A stretch of DNA of 64,000 nucleotides. Origin: Theocolax elegans (taxonomy: Eukaryota > Arthropoda > Insecta > Hymenoptera > Cerocephalidae). Position 1 is the stretch's first letter, and the number at the start of each line of letters is the position of its first letter. A model generated the notes under the pieces. It was not told where the DNA came from and made no database searches. It saw only the letters and a program-made list of their open reading frames with translations. A program made the translations under genes and the position numbers. The DNA lies in NCBI GenBank assembly GCA_026168455.1, contig CM047427.1, forward strand, positions 65,848,162 through 65,912,161, given 5' to 3'. Below, one piece after another: positions 13,851-25,200 of this stretch.

Positions 13851-16800
13851 ATGCGTTTGCTTTTTTGCGTTGCCATATTAGTGGCTTGCTCAATTTCGGC
13901 TTTAGAAGCCTTTATGGAACCAGTTTATGAGTGGAACTACGTAGATTATTTATGGATATCTGAGGCGAAAAGACAAGAAGCTATTGAAAGTGGAGCATAT
14001 GATTTTTCAAGAATTTTGCCTATGGACGTTGATAAATCAAACGGTAATTCTAATTTTTTGTTAATTTTACTTCAATTATATACATTATTAAATGTGTAAT
14101 AATAGCTTTGTAGCAGCATATAATTAAAATATAATAAATTATTATTTTTATGAAAAATGTATTACACACATATAGATGGCAGAGTTTTTGTTTCGTTTCT
14201 TGGCATGGACGGCGTACCAGCTACGTTAGCTACTGTTACGGATAAAGTCGGTCCTTCTGGGCCTCTAGTTAAGCCATATCCAGACTGGTCTTGGTTCAAG
14301 AAAGGTGATTGCGATTCCATTACAAACGTGTACAGAATAGCGGTAAGAGCAGCAATTAATATCTAATATCTATAGATTATTATAATAACTTCAATACTGA
14401 ATGATTATAACTTGTTGATTTCACCCTCCATTGTTATTTATTAAAAGGAATCGATGTCGAGGGTCAGTTTTTTAAATAAATAAACACTATTTATTTAAAT
14501 TTTGTTGTACAACGTTTTGTCTGCGTGGTTTGCAGACCTCTTCAGGTACATTGATACACTGAACAAAATTTAAATAAATAGTGTTTATTTATTTAAAAAA
14601 CTGACCCTCGACATCGATTCCTTTTAATAACTGAATGATTATATTTTTCAAAGTAACAAATCATGTAATACAAGCAGTTTAATACAAGTAGAAGTACTAA
14701 ATGATAATATCTATGTATAATTTCAAATATAGTGATTAATTAATTACGCTTTATAATTGCAGATTGACAATTGTAATAAACTGTGGGTATTGGATACTGG
14801 ATTTTTGGAAGGTCAAGTCATTAATTGCCAAGCTCAATTGCTCGTATTCGATCTCGACACTGATCGCCTCGTTCGAAGAATAAAAATTCCTAATGATGTT
14901 GCGAGAAGTAAAGATGGACAAACATTGTTGGCAACTCCCATTGTTGAAAATACGAAAGACTGTGCAAATGACAACGCTACAGTAAGATTATCTAACGGGA
15001 TGTCGGACTCATATTACAGGAATCTACACCTTTAAACATAAGAATTATCTTGGAAAAATTGAATTAAAAAACTAAAAAAATTCATATGGATAGTTTAAAA
15101 TAAAAGCAGGGGCATAGCATTTTAATTTTATAAGAAAAAAAATAAATTTGTTAATAATAATTGAATAAACCATTTTCGGTCGGTAATTATTGGTCTAAAA
15201 AAACATGAATTTTCAACGCAAAAATCAGAATTAAATTACAGTTTTAAAAATCTAAAAAAATTTGAGTATGTTTTTCAAAAATGTATTCATTTGTTTATAA
15301 AAAAAATACAAAAAATTACCATGTTCTTAGTCCGACATCCCCTTAACAACATTATACATGCAAGGAAATGACAATAGTTCATAAAATATTTTGTTGTAAT
15401 TACCAATTTTTTAAGGTGTTCATTGCTGACGCAGGAGGTAACGCTTTAGTGATATGGAACGGTGTACGCTTATACCGGTTGGAGAGTCCATTATTCCAAC
15501 CAAATGAGGATGCTAAACAAGTAACCGTAGGTAATTACACAATGGATCTTTCTGCTGGTATCGTTGGCATGGATATTTCGCCGTCTCTCTTCCCGGGTGA
15601 ATCGAGATTTCTCTACTTCCACGGTCTTGCATCATTTGACTTATATGCTGCAGACACTGAAGTACTTAGGCGAAGCACATATGGTGATACTATACGCTTC
15701 CTAGGTAGAAAAAATGTACTGAGTAGTCAAGCTATAGGCACTGCTTTCTCGAGCGAGGGAACCCTATTTCTGGGCATGACCAAGGAACTTGGTATTGCTT
15801 GTTGGAACCGGTACACAGAGTTAACCAAGAGTAATTTTGTAAGTAAACTCTTTTATATAATCTATGGAAGCATTCATACATACTTATACATAAAATATCT
15901 TCTCAGCTTTTCTTTCCGGAACGTAAACGATTATCATTGTAGGTATACATATAACAGCTCCGAAAATGATGTGTTCGAATAAAAATTGTAGTATAAAACT
16001 GTGTAAATGCTATTTATATAACGTCATGAGAATAATCATTAAATGCTTCTTAAGACACTAACTCATAGAAAAGAAATGTAAATAACTTATTTATTGATCG
16101 ATTTAACTTAACATAGACGTTATTTCGCTCAATCTTAAATTACAAATGAAAATAACATTTAATTTTCTATTTTAAAATAATTTTTTATACGGAATTTTTT
16201 TCTGTTCTTTTTTATCGATTGGGAGTTAGTTTTCGAGTCAATAAATGACCATATAGTTAAGTCGGTTGAGATTAGCGATGGCTAAATTGGTAAAACGATG
16301 GGCTCGTGACCCGAAAGTCCCCGGTTCGATTCCTAGATAATCTCCCAGGTAATGCTCGATTAATACGAGCATCACTACGAAATTTATTTTGCAAATGCCT
16401 CGGATCGAAATACAACCTACCTTTATATAGATGATTACCATATTATAATAGAAACATAAACAGAATGATATTAAGTAATGCGATACAAAAAATCAAGTCA
16501 ACATTAAAATACTATTCTAGTAAAATAACTAGTCGTTTTCTAAGTATAAAGTTAAATATTGCTGAATAATACTCATTGCTAAAAATTATATATGAAAAAT
16601 ATAAAGTCTAGACATCTTTTTTTATTTATTTAAATATTATATAATTTTTTTCAATTATATTTTTTTCCTTCGCTTGCTGAATTATTATTACAAATGAAGA
16701 TTATTAAAAACTTCCTTCTTAGTATGTGAAAAAAATAATGTTTGCCTTATAGCCAGTTTACAACCTCGTATAAATTGTACGAGCCGAAAACCAACTTCAC

Positions 16801-17295
16801 TAAGTTTAACCTGACTAGCTTGAAGTTAGTTTTAAGATTAATATATTTTTTGTTTGTCAATAATAGTTTAAAATTTTTTCCATTGTTTCAGCAATGTATT
16901 AGTTTTAAACAAATATTTAATCAAATGATTATATGCGGTTTAAATAAATGGTGTCATTTAGAATTTTTAATAATATTTTTACATTAACACAATAAAATAT
17001 TTATAATTTTCAGGAAATTGTAGCGCAAGACAATGAACGTTTACAATACATCAATGGACTTAAGGTTATTCCGCAATCGAATACGAATAAAGAAGAAGAA
17101 TTATGGGCGTTGACGAATCGATTCATCGGTTTTCAACTTGGCCAGTTGGATGCCAACGACCTTAACTTCCGGGTCCTAAAGAGCCCGGTAAAAAGGCTAA
17201 TCTCAGGCACCAAGTGCGAATTGCCTCACAAAACTCAAATTGCACTGCAACAGATCCATAGACAAGATGAAAGTGTCCTCATTGTTCAAGACTAA
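13851..17295 (+). CDS. Yellow/MRJP family secreted protein, gene A (5 coding exons, 427 aa)
   Basis: Coding exons are 13851-14043, 14176-14342, 14763-14981, 15416-15838 and 17014-17295, all bounded by GT and AG and all in phase. The ATG at 13851 is chosen because the frame upstream has only TTG and because it opens a signal peptide (MRLLFCVAILVACSISALEA). The mature protein has the family start VYEWNYVDYLW, PYPDWSW (residues 98-104), LWVLDTG (127-133), ACWNRY (321-326) and a C-terminal TNRF...NFRV...GTKCELP block. N233 in NYT is a possible glycosylation site. Members are secreted beta-propellers, variously used in pigmentation, cuticle or eggshell and, as MRJPs, in royal jelly. The subfamily is not resolved. 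PYPDWSW and the SEAKRQEAIESGAYD segment are MRJP-like. A tttttcag acceptor ending at 13805 suggests an untranslated exon further upstream. The tandem paralogue gene B follows on the same strand. Confidence 0.93.
14438..14630. repeat. Perfect 69-bp inverted repeat in intron 2 of gene A
   Basis: The arms 14438-14506 and 14562-14630 are exact reverse complements, separated by a 55-bp loop that includes a small GTCTGC/GCAGAC hairpin. A direct repeat, ACTGAATGATTATA, occurs at about 14396 and again just right of the element. This suggests a larger insertion or duplication event. The lack of any arm divergence implies a young insertion or ongoing gene conversion. It lies wholly within the 420-bp intron between exons 2 and 3. 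Confidence 0.92.
14997..15341. mobile_element. MITE with 13-bp TIRs in intron 3 of gene A
   Basis: Terminal inverted repeats GGGATGTCGGACT (14997-15009) and AGTCCGACATCCC (15329-15341) bound a 345-bp AT-rich, non-coding element. The flanks (CTAAC on the left, CTTAAC on the right) hint at a TTAA-type target. The second copy near 62.3 kb is preceded by TTAA. The element begins only 15 bp after the end of exon 3 and ends 74 bp before exon 4, so it makes up most of the 434-bp intron. Confidence 0.8.
16268..16440 (+). mobile_element. tRNA-derived SINE in intron 4 of gene A
   Basis: The tRNA-like head has an A box (TGGCTAAATTGG, from 16280) and a perfect B box (GGTTCGATTCC, 16323-16333). It is followed by a tail, GAGCATCACTACGAAATTTA and onward, that aligns loosely with the tails of the SINEs at 34.4 and 48.9 kb. 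It does not form a complete tRNA acceptor stem, so it is a SINE relic rather than a tRNA gene. Confidence 0.65.
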
Positions 17296-17376
17296 ATGCG
17301 AGTAAATTTGACTAGAACAAAAAGCAATTAATATTATACATCAAAGATGAAAAAACTCAAAATGATACACTAGCGC

Positions 17377-17382
17377 AATAAA
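17377..17382 (+). terminator. Polyadenylation signal of gene A
   Basis: AATAAA lies 82 nt after the gene A stop codon, the usual distance for a short insect 3' untranslated region. Confidence 0.6.
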
Positions 17383-18605
17383 AAAAATCAATTCAATTTG
17401 AAAATTCTTTATTAAAGTCTACATTAAGATGGCATATCTATATGTATTGAGTACACATTGACATGACTCAATAATTTATTTCAATTATTTTATTAAACGC
17501 AATCATATTTATTTATTCCTTTAATTATTTAACATGTTAAATACTCAAATATTTTTAATAATGATTAATATCAGACAAACTTACATTTTTTCTTCACTGT
17601 ATTGTAATATCATAATAATTATACTATCTGATACATCGAAATCTATAGAATATATTTTATACGGTAAAAGACGACAAGATTTTGCCAACTTATAATTTTA
17701 TATTGACAAGATTCCGATTCAATACGGTCATTTTAAATAAATTATAATTCTTCTGAGCCATATTACAATCAACTCCTTTTTGCAAATAAAGAAAATTAAC
17801 AAAAATTTTATTGAAAAACGTCATTTGTGTAACGCCTAAGTCTGTTAATTAAAATAAATAAAGTTAAAAAAAAACTGTGCTAATCAAACTTGGTAAAAGA
17901 AAACACCCCATTTTAGCTTGTCACACCCTTTTTATCGACATACCAAACATCATCTCTATCTCATTCTTTTTTCCACACAATTTCCGGTGCTATGTCAATT
18001 TCAAACTATTCGAAACAACTGCGTACAAAACACTTCCATCACAGACTGTCTCTACGACCCACCATATTCAAAAAATACCTTCTTAATTGTACTTTTGTTG
18101 GAAGCTTCTTCAATTATCGACTTTTACGTAGTCATGGCAAGAGAAAAAGGTGTTTACAGCGATGACACTGCCTTCTGAGCCACACCTTATTTATCTGTTC
18201 AGTCGCATTACTCATTTAGTAAAGTTAATTATAAACTTTAAAAAAATGAAATAATTAATTACAAGTTTAGTAGAATATCTAATTAGGTATAACATTTATA
18301 TTTTATAAATATAATTTTATAATATTCAAAGAAACGTAAATTATCTTAATTTCTCAAAAACGAAATTTGTCTTTACATAGCGTCTCAAACGCAAAAATAA
18401 CATTGCAAAGCGTGTACCGTTTTGCAAATTAAAAAAATCTTGATAACCCACGCGTGATGAGCTGCGTGAGAAACTCCAGGTTCGCGACACACAATACTCG
18501 TTTTCGGGATAAATGCGGATTCTGCATGGTTTTATCGTGAGAAGGTACATTTACGAACATTTTAAGTTTATTATTTCCGGTTTTGGCAACTTGAAATATA
18601 TATAT

Positions 18606-18606
<1 letters not shown>

Positions 18607-18661
<55 letters not shown>

Positions 18662-18714
18662 GCGTGCGCGTGCGCGCGCGTGTGTGCGCGTGTTTGTGTA
18701 TATGTGTGTGTACC
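18607..18714. repeat. (TG)n tract grading into CG-containing alternating tract
   Basis: About 108 bp of mostly alternating pyrimidine-purine sequence: TG repeats to about 18656, then mixed TGCG and CGCG steps, then TG again. Alternating TG/CG is the classical Z-DNA-prone composition. Confidence 0.93.
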
Positions 18715-19332
18715 TTATGATTGGCGTAATTTTGTAGAATATTTAAAATAAAACAATGTTTAACGAGAATAGTGTTAACAATACCATTTTCATAAATTAG
18801 ACGTATGAAAATGTATAAAAAGCATTTAATTTTTCATTTATAAGAATACCTTTTAAACTTTTAAACCTAGTACCGAATAACAAGACAATTCAACGCCTTC
18901 ATTCTACTTTAACTCCTGCAAGTATGTGCAATGGAACATGTGTAAAGTCAACCATGGTAGCATAAGTTTGATATTATTGTTGCAATAGAATAACACCCAA
19001 GTCCTTCAAGATCGAAAACTCCCACACTAAGTATTTGCGTTTAGAAAAATGCAATGTTTAAATCTCTCCAATATTAATTGTAAAACGTTACTATGAGACA
19101 AAATTCACGTATATATGTCTCTTGTACTACCTTTTTCGGAAAAAAACAAGTAAATACCGTTTGAATTAATGTTAATAATGGTTTCACATATTTATCAATG
19201 AGAAACTTCGAGAAGCAACTGTGTCGGATATCCATGCGTATGAGTTGCTCCGAACGGACGTTCTAACCGTCGAATGCGCAATATAAGCCGCTTAGAAACA
19301 AGCACAGTTTATTTCTCACACCGACAAAGTGT

Positions 19333-19463
19333 ACTATTATTATAATATCACTAATTACATGAATAAATATATGCCTGAGTATTTCTAGTAAGAATAAGAG
19401 TAATACATTTTTATTGATTAAAAATTTACGTACTAATACACTATTATTATAATATCACTAATT
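19333..19463. repeat. 24-bp direct repeat, 107 bp apart (start to start)
   Basis: The same 24 bases (starting ACTATTATTATAATATCA) occur at 19333-19356 and 19440-19463. The sequence between them is AT-rich and unremarkable. The origin is unknown; a local duplication is the simplest explanation. Confidence 0.7.
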
Positions 19464-21551
19464 TTACATACTTGAAAAAATTTTCATATTATTTCGCATT
19501 TTGTCTCATTTTTCAGAATATTGAAAGAAATATATATTTAAATACAAATGCATTATTAATTTTTTTGGTACAATATTATTGATATTCATGTGTGTGCAAT
19601 ATATACACATGTGTATAACATTACCTGTTATTAAAACTATATTGAATATAAATTAGTTAAGATTAATATTGATATAACTGGATTAATATAGATCCAACAC
19701 TGCACTAATATTTGATAGCAACTTTCATTTTCGGCAAGTTATAAATATAAATAGTTTGCAATTTTTAAATTAATATTTAAATTATTAAGCTACAAAGAGT
19801 GTGAGAAAAATTAATTCTAAAAATATATAACTTATGAACGCATTTATATAATGGATAAATGTATTTTTTAATATTGACGGAAACCAATGACTTTACGCTA
19901 TGCCAATGAGTTCGTTTATAATATGTTACAATGACTTCGTTGTATAGTAGAAGATTACGAGAGTATAATTTCATTAGTTAAAAATGTTTTTCAATAGTCG
20001 GTCAAGCTAACTCGTATGACAATGTAATAATAATACAGATTGCACGTACATACATTTTAATATTTTAGTACAATCTTTCTTGCGTGAAAATGAACAAAAT
20101 TTTAAACAAATTTGAGACACAGGAATAATAAGTATATGATATTTTTACTTTCATTTTCACAATTCTTACAGACAAGCCTTGCTTTATAGAGCCTTTTACT
20201 TTTCACAGACCTTCTTTGAGTGCGATTTGTATCACGTATGCTACAGTTACGCGATACGTACACAATGCGTGTAAAACGCGGACTTTTCGGTGTCCTATTT
20301 ATAAGCTAATGTATATAATTGCTAAACGTAACACATTTTTACGAGCAAGTACATACATAAATTGTGTTAGATTTAATAGTATTCACACATGCAGGATAAG
20401 TGTAATACACACAATACATGGAGCGCGCGTTTACGTGTGCCCGCGAGTGTATGTGTGTATGTCAGTATGCGTAAGACGCGTATATGTACGCGTGCCGATA
20501 CGTAAACGCCTGCTATTGAAAAAAAAAATTTTGAAATAAATTGCTTTGAATAATTGATGTAAGAGTATCGATAAAAGCGATCTTCGGAATACATAGTAGT
20601 TGATTGTCCGAAAATCTTTGGACAAAGGTCAGTACACTAAGAACTGTAACTAGGGCATGGTCACTAGAGAAGGCAAACAGACGGCAACAGTGGTATTTGC
20701 TTTCTCTACGAGTAATGCGACCTCTCCCATGGTACGAACAATTGTTGTTAATCTGATATTTATAAAAAATCACAAACTAGTAGACAGCGAGTGCTATTTC
20801 TTATGCCATACTAAATTAATATTTCTACAAACAATAAAACCACTTATTAGAAATAGATTTTGATCGATGAGTGTTGTATTAAACATTTCAAAATTGCGTT
20901 ATTATCGTAAATTGTTGCAAATAATGTACCGCGATCTACAAGTTCTTGAAGTTCTATACTTATACCAATTATAAATTTATATCTTTCAAATATTATTTAA
21001 ATAATATCGTTATCGCTTTTTTCTAATAATCTGGATTAAAATGTTGAAGACTTCAAGTATGTTGAATTAACAACTTTGTATTTAATTAAGTTGTAATCTG
21101 TGAATTATTAAACCGAAAGTATGGTTTTATTAGCTGCACGTAAAAATGTTATTTTTACACAGGATTCATAAAATGATACGCATGATTAGTTGACGATTAA
21201 TTTGTAGGGCAACGAAAATAATAGACTCGTTAAATAACATTAGATACCTCGATAATATGTTTGCAAGATAGATAAAAAATAAATAAAAAAAAGTCGGGAT
21301 ATAAATCGATTTGAAAAAATTTGAATAGACAATAGATATGATAATGAGGTGAGTTTTATCTGAACAAGATCGTGCGGTAACGATTTAGCTGAATACATCT
21401 AATATCTCTCGGACTTTCTCACCTCCATAATAATGATCATTAAGCGAAGGTAAAAGAAAAAAAAAAGAAGCCCGGTCGGTCGCACTCTCCCGTTTCGTAA
21501 CCTCCGCAAAAATAACAGCGTTGTTAAGACGCTGAACGAAGTGGAACGTAA

Positions 21552-21596
21552 TATATATATACCGACAAAAATAGGAGTCAAGAGCCGGAGTTCAGT
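21552..21596 (+). promoter_or_regulatory. Candidate core promoter of gene B
   Basis: A TATATATA run (21552-21561) precedes a TCAGT arthropod initiator (21592-21596). The spacing is a little longer than the usual 30 nt or so. It opens a markedly GC-richer 600-bp stretch that runs up to the gene B start codon. Several upstream ATGs fall in the would-be 5' untranslated region (for example near 21768 and 21917). Therefore either an untranslated intron is removed or the true start site is closer to 22201. Confidence 0.3.
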
Positions 21597-22200
21597 GTTC
21601 TTTGTCGTGGAAATTTTCGCAACAAAACCAGGAAAGAGTTGTTATACCGCCGCCGCTGCTGGTGCTGCGCCAGAGAAAGGGCGACGTCGCGCCGACGGTG
21701 GGGCAAAGAAGTCTGTATATACTTTCACATAATATAGCTGCTAATATTCCGTTCATTCAAATATAGATGCACGAGCACTCTCATTGATAACGCGTCTCGA
21801 GGTACTCGTATCGCACGCACACACTGCACGCATACGCACATCCATATTACACTCCACACCGAGAGGAAACCTTACAACGGAGGATCCATCGGAAAAATCC
21901 CGCGAACGAGTGAAATATGTCGTTTTCGAGATGTGATTATTTGGTGCGACATTTATAGTTTTCTCCAGTGGCTAAACGGAAGATCCCGAAAAATGTGAAT
22001 CGCGCGCAGGTTTATTAAACTTGTACCGCCGCTCGTACTCACTTTTACATACAGAGTAGAACTTGGCTCGTTCTCCGTAGATGTAGTGTACTTGTCGCTT
22101 TAACACTGCGGAGGTGGATATCGCTGATAAAGTTAGAGGGAACGAACGAGAGATAGAAAAATAACCGGAGGAAGGGAGAGCGAGAGACAACGAGTGAAAG
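21597..22200 (+). other. GC-rich region immediately upstream of gene B
   Basis: Clearly richer in GC than the flanks, including a GCCGCCGCTGCTGG stretch near 21648 and CAC/CGCA-rich sequence near 21810-21850. It is probably promoter-proximal sequence or 5' untranslated exon of gene B. Open frames in it have no recognisable product, and the purine-rich run before the ATG looks untranslated. Confidence 0.35.
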
Positions 22201-25200
22201 ATGAAAAAGAGTGTTAAAATACATCTGGTACTGTGGGTTTTCGCGCTCGTGGCCGGTACCTTAACACCAACGTGGGCGGAGTTACAGACTATTTATGAAT
22301 GGAAATACCTGGATTTTTTATGGGATTCGGAAGGGCATAAGCAGAACGCTATAACAACGGGTAACTACAATTCTTCGCGCGTTCTGCCTTCGGATCTCGC
22401 AGTTGCTAAAGGTACTTACTTCTATTTAATATCAACACAATTTTTAAACTCTTTTAAATTTATTATTTTTAATTATTGCTGCTTCTGGTTTTGCTCTTGT
22501 TACACAATACTCTTACGATATCGTAATAAAACAATTTCATTTGTATTCGCGTTATGTTATCAAAAATTTAATCGATTATTCTTGTGAAAGATTACATTTA
22601 TATAAGTAGAATTCACCCATCCTGTACTTGCAAAATTGTCATATAACTGCATAAGTTATTACATAATTTTTTCATAATTTAATATAAAATTATTAAGTAT
22701 TACAAGTAATTGTATGTCTATTATACGGTAACCTATAATTCTAACCAAGAGAAGGTCTATATACCAAAACACCAATTTTGTCCGTTCAAGCAGTAGGACA
22801 TGTATAATGTATCAATTAGAACAGTTGATCGGTGTACCGTTTGATTAAAAATTTGCATTATTATTACACCTTACCACTTTTAAAAATGAAGAATGAAAAA
22901 ACGAAAATATTAATGTACTCTTTCATTTCAAATGAATCGGAAGATCGAGCAATTAAATTATGTCACCTTAAAACTGTTTATAGTAAGGTATATAAAATTC
23001 CGCTGCTTAAGCACTCGAACAACATTATCAAGGCATAAACATCTCAAAAAAACTTATTCCCACAAATTATATTGTTAACCATTATATTATAGTAGATATT
23101 AACGACTTAATTATATAGTATATATAATTAAATATATTCATTAAGTCGTCCAACTTACGAATGTTAATTTATACGTAAAAGAAAAATCTAGACGATTTTC
23201 ATATAATTTTGCAATAATCTATGCGTCAAATTATAACTGTTACAGATGGAAGAATATTCATTTCACACATCGGGTACGCCGGTGTACCGTCACGTCTCAG
23301 CACGGTATCAAACATTTCATCGGAAAGTTCGGGACCCCTATTATTGCCATACCCTGATTGGTCGTGGCACGCCCGAGGCGATTGCAACGGCATAACCAGC
23401 GTTTATGGACTAGCCGTAAGTGTCTCTGTCACTTACTTTGCACTCTTATTTTTCTTTCTTTCTTTTACCGACTGTCCCTTTTAAACTTTCTATTCGTGTT
23501 GTGTGTGTGTGTGTTTGTGTACGTGTGCGTGTATACATATACCTGCACGAGATATTACATACGTCCACTTAAATACAGAGCACATTTAAATTGTCAGCTT
23601 TCCAATGATAATAAATAAAATCCTATTGCAAATTTTACTATATACGACTCAGGAAACTATAAAAAACATTGAAAATACATATTTGAAAAATAAATTCGAA
23701 GGAATTCACGTATTACATTACTAAAACCGTTTAATTGTTCACAAATAATTATTTCGAAACAATGGGATAATGAGTACTATTAAATCCATTTATTGACGAT
23801 TAAGTAACAAATTGTTAGTGAATTTTAATGGATTTAGACCGACGCTTTTAATGACGGTAATAATTTGTATAACGGAAACTTATGATGATAAATCAATTGC
23901 TTTTAATCGTAATAATTTTAAACACGGAAATTATTAATAAAAAAAATTTATGTTAACTGATCTATAAATTAACTAAACTGATTATTATATCAAATAAATA
24001 TACTGATCTTATTTCCCTGTTACCTATAATGCATACTATAGGTACCTATATGCCTTTATTCAGTCCTCAATTAAATTCGTTTACCATTCATTAAAACAAT
24101 TGATTAACAAACGATACGATCAAATAAATTATCAATTATAATAATACTTAAAATTTGTTTAAACGCGATTATACTTAATACCATTTTTAATAAATACAAA
24201 TTTCTTTAAATGATTTGTATTAGTCTATTCTAATTAGGAGAAAAAATTGATTAATTAATTAAAATTGTCACATGCAGAATACAATTAAACGTTGAAATTA
24301 AAACCAATTAAATTGGATATTTCAAATAGATGCGATTACGATTTAAGGTGATTGATGTTATTGAAACTATCCATACAATATATTAATTAAATTGTTTAAA
24401 TTCCTAATTTTGAAAGAAATGTCAATATGCAACTTGTAATAAGTGAAAGAAATTATTGATAACGTTACCCTACAAATATTTAAATAAATTCAATCAATAA
24501 ATAGTTTTATCTTTTACCTGCTTGTTTTATTATCTAATTATTAATGGACTATTCTAATAATCGTTTTAATTTATCAGACCAATATTCTCTTTATCATATT
24601 ATGGACTAAAATATAATTAGGAGTAATAAAATTTATATAATATATGTAATCATACATACAGTTACACATAGTAATGTGTAATGAGACGCAGTTAAATATA
24701 TTTTTATAACACATTTAGTTAAATATTTTTACACTTAATTAACTATACATAATTACATATAATAACGTACAAATACATGCAAAATGTAATCTGATAATAT
24801 AAGTCTGCGTGTACGTGTATATGTTGGTTGCTAAAACGTATTGCACAATATATACCATTAGACATAAATATGTACAGACTGCATTTCTATTTATTAAATT
24901 GTAACAATTTATCAAAATACTAGAACTAAACAAAAGCATATTTTCTTTTTTAGTAAAAATTATTCTATTCTTACCCGTTGAAATAAAAATGAAAGCCTTA
25001 TTTGAATATAACTATAATAAATGTATTTCTTATAAGTCCATTGTATAATTTACATGAAAAATATCAATGGTAATAATGAACATCAAAATATATTGGTTAC
25101 ATAAGTAATTTACAGTATGTTTATATATGCGTAAAAGAAAGAAAAAAATGTCAGAAAGAAAAAAATGAAGAAAGCTATCAGCTTAGACAAATTTAATTTT

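Larger units (their letters stand above)
17400..21550. other. Spacer between the two Yellow/MRJP-like genes
   Basis: AT-rich, with no recognisable gene. It contains the long TG/CG tract (18607-18714), a 24-bp direct repeat (19333 and 19440), and a TG- and CG-containing patch around 20400-20510. Short frames here are either microsatellite-coded or AT-rich noise. Confidence 0.6.

Noticed and set aside
15839..15982. Continuation of gene A exon 4 past 15838
   Set aside because: GTAAGT at 15839 is a strong donor, and the following codons lose family similarity, while exon 5 at 17014 continues it.
16274..16345. Functional tRNA gene in gene A intron 4
   Set aside because: A and B boxes are present, but no acceptor-stem pairing or proper 3' end is seen; it is better explained as a SINE head.
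23358..23618. 86-codon + frame overlapping gene B exon 2
   Set aside because: It is out of frame with the family exon and runs into a TG repeat.
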